A DNA stretch of 64,000 nt, from NCBI GenBank assembly GCA_949357655.1, contig CASHTG010000004.1, positions 248,001-312,000 on the forward strand, read 5' to 3'. The notes beneath the pieces were generated by a model. That model was not told the origin of the DNA, ran no database searches, and saw nothing but the letters and a program-made list of their open reading frames with translations. This DNA comes from Parascedosporium putredinis (taxonomy: Eukaryota > Ascomycota > Sordariomycetes > Microascales > Microascaceae). Position numbers and translations under genes: made by a program. Positions 56,212-64,000 of this stretch are shown here, piece after piece; position 1 is the first letter of the stretch; every line of letters starts with the position of its first letter.

Positions 56212-59200
56212 TAGAAGCAATCAATCTTCTCCCTCTATAACGCGCATTCGCTTTCTCCTTACGATGAGGACTCAACAAAAAAGCCCCCGCCCCATCGTAG
56301 CGAGTTATCCGTCCACTCGTCTCCTACCTCCGACAGGTTGCGTCGTACAAGCTAAAGTGAAGCTTTGTACTCAGCGTCTGTCAACTGATAGCGCCTCTGC
56401 CGCTCTTCGTTCACCTTAAAGAGAGGGGAGGCCTTGGATGGCCTAGGATTAAACTACCCCTTTACCCCCGTCCGAGGGTGTGGACTCGTCTGGCCAGAGC
56501 CAGTCCTCTTCTTTCCCCCATCCGGGCCACCGCAGGCTGCTTGCCCGCTAGCTCCTCGCTAGGGGTTGGGAACGCGCAACAAGGGAGCTAGCGTGCGTGC
56601 GGCGTCTGCACATACAACAAGAGGGCGACCGCTACGAGGCCTTGTGTGCCTCGACATGAGCTCAAGGGTGCATGAGTGAGTTTTGCATCATGAAGTGCAC
56701 CATAGAATTGATGCAGACACAACGTCTTTGCCGACCAGCAGATTGATGGGCCCCCAGATTCTCGTGGCCTCTTTCGTTTTCGTCAGTCGTCATCCTCAGT
56801 GAGCGTGCCCCGTCTAAGAGTGCAGCACGTCGGGCATATGAAAAAGGCCATAACGACCAACAACTTCAGATGACGTGGCACCAGAATAATGGCCCATCAC
56901 CGCCCGTTAAGCTACCCCAACGTTTTCTCTTTCTCGATATCCCCCCTCCCCTTTGAACTCTGATTTCCTTCTTCCTACAGATTCCCAAAGCGAGCTCGGA
57001 AGCCGCCATTTGGGAGAGAACAAAGGAAAAGGGGACTCCATTCTGCCTCTATATCCCGACTATCGCGGAGGGAAAATGCAGGAAAGACATTCTCAAATAA
57101 AAGAAAGGCCTAGCGTGAGTATCGGAGATTTTCTCAAGCTTGTCCTCGGTAGAGTTCCCATAACCTACTTGCTACCTGGGTGACACGAGAAAGAGAGAAA
57201 AACTCGGCTTCCGGCTGTCCTGCACATACCATGTTCCACCACATCTCGCTCGTAGCCCTAGAGCCCAGTTCCCTTCCTCCATCCCGGAAAACGCATGTGC
57301 AGCTAGTGTCACCTTCGGGACATACCAACCTCGTGTGCCTCCTGTTGCTAACCGTTGGGCATGACGCCAACTTTGAGAGTTGGCTTAGCGGGCCTCAAGT
57401 TGATAGATTCTATGAGGGGAAAAGAAGAGAGCGAGGACTCGGACTCGATCTTTTCGTCACCTTGTTCCCTTTATTCGGACAATGAGCCCTCAGGGAGAAG
57501 TCCGCCCAATCTGAGCTCCTACCGTTAGGTGAGTTGTCCCCTTGAACTCATGCTCCTGAAGCAATCCGGGCATTCTCGGCACCAGAAGGGTGACCGAACC
57601 GAATAGCGTCAGGAATCTTCAAAAACTTCAAAATCCCATACTAAGTGCTAGGAGATGCCAACTTGAATGCATGGGAGCATGCATTACGTCGCATTGCCAC
57701 TCAGTCCGTGGCATCGGGAGCTGTTGCTGGCAAGGCAGGTATCCGAACACCTCATCGGGGTCATCCGAACTTGCTCGTTAATGAGTGTGAGCGTAAAGCA
57801 AAACTGCAACGGAGAAGGCGATGATTTACTGAAACCCCGACAAACCTGTGTTTGCTGAAGATCAATCACTATCAGCGAATTTGTGCCATCACCCTGCTGG
57901 CGCAATGTCTGCATGCCTCCTAGCAAGTTCTCATCCAAGGAAGGTTTCAAGCTCCTGTCCCAAATCTCGTCCCGGGTTCCGTAAAAGCCAAATTTGGTTG
58001 ACTGCGCTGCCCCAAATTTCCATCTTGTCTTTCTTCCCACGCTCGAGTGTAAGCGTGGCGCGGCCGACAGATGATAGTGATCTCCAGGAATAGCTCTGGT
58101 TTGGGCCCAACATGTAAGCGTCTTACATGGCCCTGGCTTGGGGGCTAATAGGTCAGACGCCTCACTGCCCGGATTATCACATTTCGACCAGCTTGGTGAT
58201 CCTCCTTCTCCTACTTCCGTCCCCACTCCGATACAGCTCCCCTTTGGAAGAGCCTCTAGGGTACTCTAGATCTGGGGTCGGTTCGTACAGGTCAATAGGC
58301 TAGGCCCGTATATGATAGTGTGATAGGTGGTAGAGTGATAGGGGTACTAGATCTCTGGGAGGCAACAAGTACCCGTTTCCATCAATTTTTGACGGACAAG
58401 AACCAGACTCTAGTCCACCATTCACCCTGAAAACCTGGGTGAAGAGTTCGCAGCTTGCGTAGGTCCCGAGTATAGTTCATGAGTGATAGGCGATCGCGAA
58501 ACATGGCAAGGTTCCTGATCCCGTTCGAATCCGCCGTCCTCGAAGTTGTAAAGTGGCGTGGCCTTCGTGTCAAGCTTATGTTGAGGATGGCTCCTCGTAG
58601 AAAATTGAACCCTTGGGGCCGGAAGGCCCATCATCAAACCTCGTTTAGCATCCACGAACCGCTCAGATCGCTGTTCCTAAGGATCATTTGTATGTGAACC
58701 GGGTCGATTTCTGGATGCACGTGGGCTGGCCGGTGGCAGTGGGGGAATGGGTGCCCCTCGGTCTTGCTTGATGTACGGACCTAGCGCTCGAGGCGATGAA
58801 CGACCAGTTTCAACGACACGGGAAATCCAAGTGACCGAGAATGGTCCTTGGGCCAATTCCATGCTCGGCTAAACAGGAGCACGCAGGTTTGAGAAGGGTC
58901 TGCCCTAAGCGCCGGGGTTGAAGACAGGAAACGAGCGTTTGGTCACCCATGCATGCGTGAGCGAAGCAGCGGAACATGCATAAGATGCCAATAGTGACGA
59001 AGAAGGAGGGGGGACAGCGGGCGGGACAGTTGAGTTTTGGGGAGTATTGTGTGGTAACGTTGGATTGTTGCGCCGGGGCCGAGCACTCGAGCCGTGGGCT
59101 CGTTGCGAATGGACCGGTTCTAGAATGTGTGACAGCGCTGGTTCGAAGACCCTGTCCCGGATTTCGGACGAGATCAAATGGATGGCACCGTTTGTGTGGG

Positions 59201-59559
59201 CGAGTGGCTCTTCTTTCAGAGATGAGTCTAGTTTGTGACGTAGATCTCTCCTGGGAATACAACCTCATCTATCCCAAGAGCAATTTTCAAACCCGGGATG
59301 ACACGTCAATATCGCTGACCCATGAGGGATGAACTCGGTGAATTGAACAAGACTCATCGAGTTCAGCGGATGCTCCTACGAGCCGAACTTTGGCCTGTCC
59401 GATGTTTCTTGAAGAAGGCGAGGCCGAGTGCTACAGAAGCAGGGCGGGGAATGAGCAGCACTTCATCGGTGTGATTTCCGAGCACGGCGAAGCCGATAAT
59501 CAGGTGAATATTAGGACGATACTAAGGAAGGGAAGGCTGTCTCTAGGGCTTTGTGATTT

Positions 59560-59760
59560 ACGATTCCCATGCTGCTATAATAACAACATAAAGGGGCTGA
59601 TTTATCACTTTAATGATGAGATCTATACCACTCCTTCTCATCATGGTATTTTCGTGTTTTCTAGTTAATGTTACATAATTCTCCTAAGTTGGAAGATAAT
59701 TATAACTAGGGATTAGCTAGAAGTATAGAGTGAGAAAGAGAGAAAGTGGCAGTCAAGGTG
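59560..59760. repeat. AT-rich, CpG-poor stretch (possible RIP relic)
   Basis: About 200 bp rich in TA, TAA and TAT with almost no CpG (one at 59653), in contrast to the flanks. It is similar in character to the island at 15.1-15.4 kb but shorter and less extreme. No ORF or element identity can be given. Confidence 0.35.
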
Positions 59761-61545
59761 ATAATACCATCAATCATGCCTTCCTTGAGGCTTTAGGAAT
59801 CTTGAGAAGGAAAGACCACAGCACGATTGTGAGGCAAGCACAAGGCCTGCAAGAGAAGGTGCAAGGGAGTGGGTCCAGGCAGGTCCCATGGTTGATCTTG
59901 ACTGGAATCAAAACGGCGACATGTCTCAATCGAACTCAAAATGGGATGAAACAGTTGCCAAGCACAGCCCAAAGTGACCCTGAGGCAGTCACTAGTCACT
60001 GCAGCCACCGCTTCATTCTTCGCCTCCTTCTTCCGCCGGCTTCCCATCAATTGATCAGTCAAGTATCGTGGTGGGGTCAAAAGACTATGGGATAACATCC
60101 AAAGATGGATTGATCCGGATATTAGTCTTGATAATCAGCAAAATGACGATTGTAGTAAGAATCGGAGGGATTTTCCTTTCCTCGCAATTGCCGACCGCTA
60201 TATATCTTGGGCGTATCCGCACTATGGCTCTTTTTATAAATTGGCTCATGAGCACTTTGCAAGTGGATGATCAATAAGGCAAGAGGCACTAAGGAGTGAA
60301 CAGATGGACTTGAGACCACGACCAGCACAGGTTGGCCTTTTGAAATCGTGCGTTCAACTTATTGATCCATTCTATTGGATCTGACTAGGTTTGACCGTCC
60401 GCTCCCTTCTGATGCGTCAGTGGTCGATTTCACGCTGAATTCTTATCAGAACTCGGGGCGGTATTCCTCAAAGTTGTTTCAGCCCTTCTGTGTGTTGTAT
60501 GAAGTACCTCTGATCTTCAGACCGAACCTGGACGGCTCAGAAAACCCAGGGTTCATGGGTGAATCCGCTCTGAACTCGCTCACCTTTTTCTTGCGCGCGT
60601 GTAAAAGGTGCAAGATGCCCGCACGAGCGGGAGCGTGTCCGTCTTGTTACAGACCCGCCAAGGTCTGTTCCTCAGTCTGGGCACGGTCCCCAACTTCTTG
60701 TGGAATTTAAGGGTAGCGATGTATCAAGTCTCTAGGTGTTTGCAGCGCCGAGGATGCTTGGGACTCTACCCTCTTTTGATCCATAGCAGGGAGATAGCCC
60801 TTTAGCTGTACAAGATCAAAAGAAGGCCTGCCCTCCTCCACCCGCTTGCGGATTCCTCGAATCGTGAGCTTAATGCCAAAAAAACGATTGATTTGTCTGG
60901 GTTGGTTCTACGATCAAAGACCGATCACTCGACGAGATTGAGAGCTGGATTGTGCTTGCATTTGGCCGCGGAACCTCCCCGGGCATGGACGTCGGAGATA
61001 TTACCAAAGGCCTTCAACACGGGGAGAAAACCGGGCTCCAGAGTATAGTTGGGGGATCACCGTTTTCTCGCCTCTGAGGTTAGGGGCTTAAGAAACTGCT
61101 TCGAGACTCTTTGGTCGAGCGGACGTTTCTCCCGACAAGACCTAGCCCAGTTTTTGGGACAATGAGTCCAGGAAACACATCAGTATGAGGAACGATTATA
61201 TGGTACCTAGCTGGAGGTATCTCTCGTAAGGAACTTGAAGCAACGAGTTCGCTACTAAGAGGGGCTTCAAACGAGAGGAGGAACGTAGTCCTTCGTTGGG
61301 CCTAAATGGCAAGGGCGAACCTTGATTCTTGACGGTTGGAAGGCTGCTGCGAGAAAGGAGACAAGACGGAAACTAAGGGCTTCACCTCCGATGATAGCAA
61401 TTGTCTCCTATTTCCTCTTCTTCGACTATCTTAATCCGTCACTTCATAATCAGCCAAAGGCGATCAATGAGGAAACACCTGCTTTCTCTCTTCTCATGTA
61501 CCCTATGCATCAGCTAGAACTCAGGGCTGCTCACATCAATTGATA

Positions 61546-61565
61546 CATCCATCCATGGATGGATG
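61546..61565. repeat. 20-bp perfect palindrome
   Basis: Ten bases each side of the centre of CCATGG pair perfectly; the arms are built of an ATCC unit. It sits in an AT-leaning gene-free stretch. It could be a fold-back site or chance from a short tandem unit. Confidence 0.7.
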
Positions 61566-64000
61566 GATCTATTACGAACTTAGGCATTATGAACTACTAT
61601 ATGGCTAGGTAAATAGAACTCATCTATAAGAGTTTCAATCGACTTGGTTTCTATTGACGAAAATTATCTGAGGACTCGAGTCGACAGGGACCATGTTAAC
61701 CAGGTTTGTAAAGATAAACCCCTCGTCCCAGGATCACGGCCTTTGGCATTGATCTGAGATGCCTTTCTTTTACTACTGCAGCTTATACTGGCCCCCGGGA
61801 CCAGCTTGGTCATGGCGATCACGACCCCTGGAGAGGGCGCCCCCGAAACCTTTCCCCGCCCTCACGCTCTACAATGGTATGGGCGATTCGAGTGGCTCAA
61901 GGTCCAAAATCTGCATGTGCCTTCTGTGGGAGACCGAGTAGGGTTCAAGAATAGCAAGGTCGCTTGGGGAGACTAGGTAATAGACTACGGCAGGCTCGAA
62001 TACCCGGCTTCCGATTTGAATGACCAAACAAGAGACAGAATGTTTCTAGCTATGTACAACTGCCCCCAAAAATGGCAATCACTCCGCTGGTGCCTTTGTC
62101 TGTTGTTTCCTCAAGTGGGTTGTTGGCCGAGTTGCCCAGTTTCTCTCCAGAGTTGATGAGTATCGATTGATATGCTGTTCGCAATCCTTCACAATTCTCA
62201 TAGCCATTGGCAGCGCAGTTGGAAGAGTCAATGTTCGGAATTGATGTACAGGCCCTTCGTGTTCTCCTGACCGCGGGTCGCTAATTATTCAATAAGGCCG
62301 AAACTTGAGCGACATCCACCAATTGAGGCACTTCACCAGATTACCAGGCCCCAAGGAGGAAAGCGCCAGCACCGCTAAATAGCCAGGGGTCGTCGTCGAT
62401 GCACAGGCCGAGTAGATTTTGCTACTTTAAGCACGCACGCAGGTATCCTTACTTTCTCAATGTGTGTCTCTTCGACTGCAGGCTTGGCCAGCCGCGCCTT
62501 CTCTCCTTCGATTTTCTTACTTTTTGGTGCTATTGATACTTCGTGACTTCAATGTTCTTTCCAAAAGGCAGAGTGAAACAAGCCCATTCAAAATTGCTTT
62601 GTTAAGGGAAGGGGCAAAGAAGCCAATGACTTGCGACTTCTCCGCGACTTCTCCCTCTTTCCTTCCAGCTCCTTGAGGAGCTTAGTACGAGGATCCAGAG
62701 AAGGGCCACTTCTACTTGACGCATCCCCCAAAGTCGAATTCGCCCTATGAGGGGTTTGCTCCTCTAACTCCATTTTCATCACCGCAAGTCAATGGGCTCC
62801 AAGATGCTCCAGATCGTGCAGGAGAACTCATCGAATAGATGACCCCGTGTGCTCAACCCACAGCTCAACCCACAGCAACAACACTTTGCCGCTAGAAGAG
62901 AAAAGGGTTGAGCTCTGTAAACCGCCCGAATGAGCACCAGAGGCCCTTTGTGCTGAGTAGTGGGTGTTCAGAAGGTGGCGACTGAGCGGGCTCTCTTTTA
63001 CAGGCGCCATCCAGTGGGCTTACGTCCTAACGATGTCGTCGCCTCCAATTGCTCATTTCGCGTTGGGTTCGTCGACACCCCGGTTCTTGTAGCGGCCCAC
63101 GAGCCCGCACCGCACACCCCACCAAACACTACCCGCATGATTTTCCCCATACTTGCCGAGTGCTTCTTCGAGTCGAAGCCACGTCCAATTTACGAGAGCA
63201 AAACGGCTATCTCGGCGTGGGCTGAAACATGAGATTCCGCGCAAGGGTGCAAGTGGTGGCTGACAAGACCGAAATGGGTTCTTGGTAAATGGGTCCACGC
63301 GCTTCAAGAACAAGCCATTGTTCTGGCGTTTGTGAGAAAAGTACTTTCACAATAGAAGCTTCGTTTTGCCAACCGCTCCTGACTATACTATTCCAAAGGG
63401 AGATGGGCAGGTTGGTTCCTGGACCAAAAATGGAGTGTTTATGTGATGTTATTTCAGTTGGGGCCACTGGGTCTAATCCGAGCTTTCAATAGTTCAATAA
63501 TGCAGCCCACCCACCCACTTGAAACGTCATGGGCCACGCATGCATCTGAGGAGCCAATCGCGATGCGCACAAACACGTTGAAACCGTCGGCGCAGCCTCT
63601 GGCGATACAGTTGGGGTGGTGGGGAAAAGGCTTACACTGACGAGCCGACTTTCACTTGCTGCGGCTTCTCGCCAGTCTACTTGTATCTTCAGCGATATAA
63701 GGAAAAGAGGGGCAAAAGTGGGAGCGAGGAAGAGGGACAAATTTTTCCTGGTACCTGCTTCCGTACCACGAAATTGTTGCTCTCAACCCGGGCCCGAAGA
63801 TCGTTGGTACCGTGGCTAGGATCGAGGTACAGTTGGAAGCGAGCTTCATCATAATGGGTCGTTCGATTAACGGTGCTCGACATGTCCAATGCTTTCGCTC
63901 GGCAGTTCATTGGCCTCCCTCTTTCGCTGCCACCCAAGCAGTGGTGGCTTGTCATATTTGATCTGGAGGATGTCCTTGTGTGCATTTTCTTGTGGCCTCA

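Larger units (their letters stand above)
55674..64000. other. 8.3 kb without a recognisable gene
   Basis: The right-hand end of the window. ORFs are short (at most 180 codons, minus 57684-58226) and none shows a known family. It contains a CA microsatellite (56188-56211), an AT-rich CpG-poor stretch at about 59560-59760 and a 20-bp perfect palindrome (61546-61565). Composition is patchy, with in-frame stops everywhere, consistent with old, decayed repeats or intergenic DNA. I see no terminal repeats, tRNA or rRNA. Confidence 0.5.

Noticed and set aside
60375..60710. 111-codon plus ORF with CKRCKMPARAGACPSC, a zinc-ribbon-like CxxC pair
   Set aside because: Isolated, no family context and weak overall composition; probably chance.
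63053..63985. Minus-strand frames at the right edge with protein-like stretches (RTTHYDEARFQLYLDPSHG)
   Set aside because: Interrupted by many stops, no recognisable domain and no splice pattern that joins them.
1..64000. CRISPR array, bacterial operons, rRNA genes, LTR pairs
   Set aside because: No regularly spaced repeats, no rRNA-like sequence and no long direct repeats were seen on either strand.

Overview
The window is nuclear DNA from a filamentous ascomycete, most likely a Sordariomycete. The evidence is the short GT-AG introns (about 55-260 bp), the gene content (complex I PSST subunit, HECT ligase Rsp5/HulA, Pab2, a GPI-anchored Cys-rich wall protein, Vtc1, Dre2, Kex1, Sfm1), GC-rich coding sequence, pyrimidine-rich leaders and an AT-rich, CpG-depleted island of the kind left by repeat-induced point mutation. 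There is no bacterial operon structure, CRISPR array, rRNA or convincing tRNA.

Layout: 1-5 kb holds a cyclophilin-RRM protein (minus, cut by the left edge), divergent from the Pol I subunit A43 (plus), then the mitochondrial complex I PSST subunit (plus). 6.5-14.3 kb holds the HECT ubiquitin ligase HulA/Rsp5 and the nuclear poly(A)-binding protein Pab2 (both minus). A small GPI-anchored 8-cysteine protein lies at 18.8-19.4 kb and an AHC1-like zinc-finger protein at 21.5-23.4 kb (minus). A compact block at 29.5-36.4 kb contains an Alba-domain protein, Vtc1, a Tctex-1 dynein light chain and a neutral ceramidase. A single-exon DUF7587-like gene stands alone at 37.7-38.7 kb. A KpsF/GutQ-like sugar-phosphate isomerase lies at 42.9-44.1 kb, Dre2 at 46.8-48.0 kb, Kex1 at 49.1-51.4 kb (minus) and Sfm1 at 54.6-55.7 kb. 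I recognise no gene in the last 8.3 kb.

The genes do not form one pathway. They are mostly conserved housekeeping genes: transcription and RNA (A43, Pab2, Alba, AHC1-like), mitochondria and Fe-S (PSST, Dre2), ubiquitin and trafficking (HulA, Tctex-1), vacuolar polyphosphate (Vtc1), secretory processing (Kex1), sphingolipid turnover (ceramidase) and translation-factor methylation (Sfm1). They are separated by unusually long gene-free stretches of 3-8 kb.

A key property of this sequence is that at least 12 of the conserved genes are broken by single-base losses in short homopolymers, mostly C or G runs. Restoring one base (sometimes two) returns each to a full-length conserved protein. I read these as sequencing or assembly errors, not pseudogenes. 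Gene coordinates below therefore span the whole locus, not one open frame. The most interesting biological candidates are the DUF7587-like gene (possible ADP-ribosyltransferase-like fold), the KpsF-like isomerase in an organism group not known to make KDO, and an isolated exon-like block at 25.9 kb.
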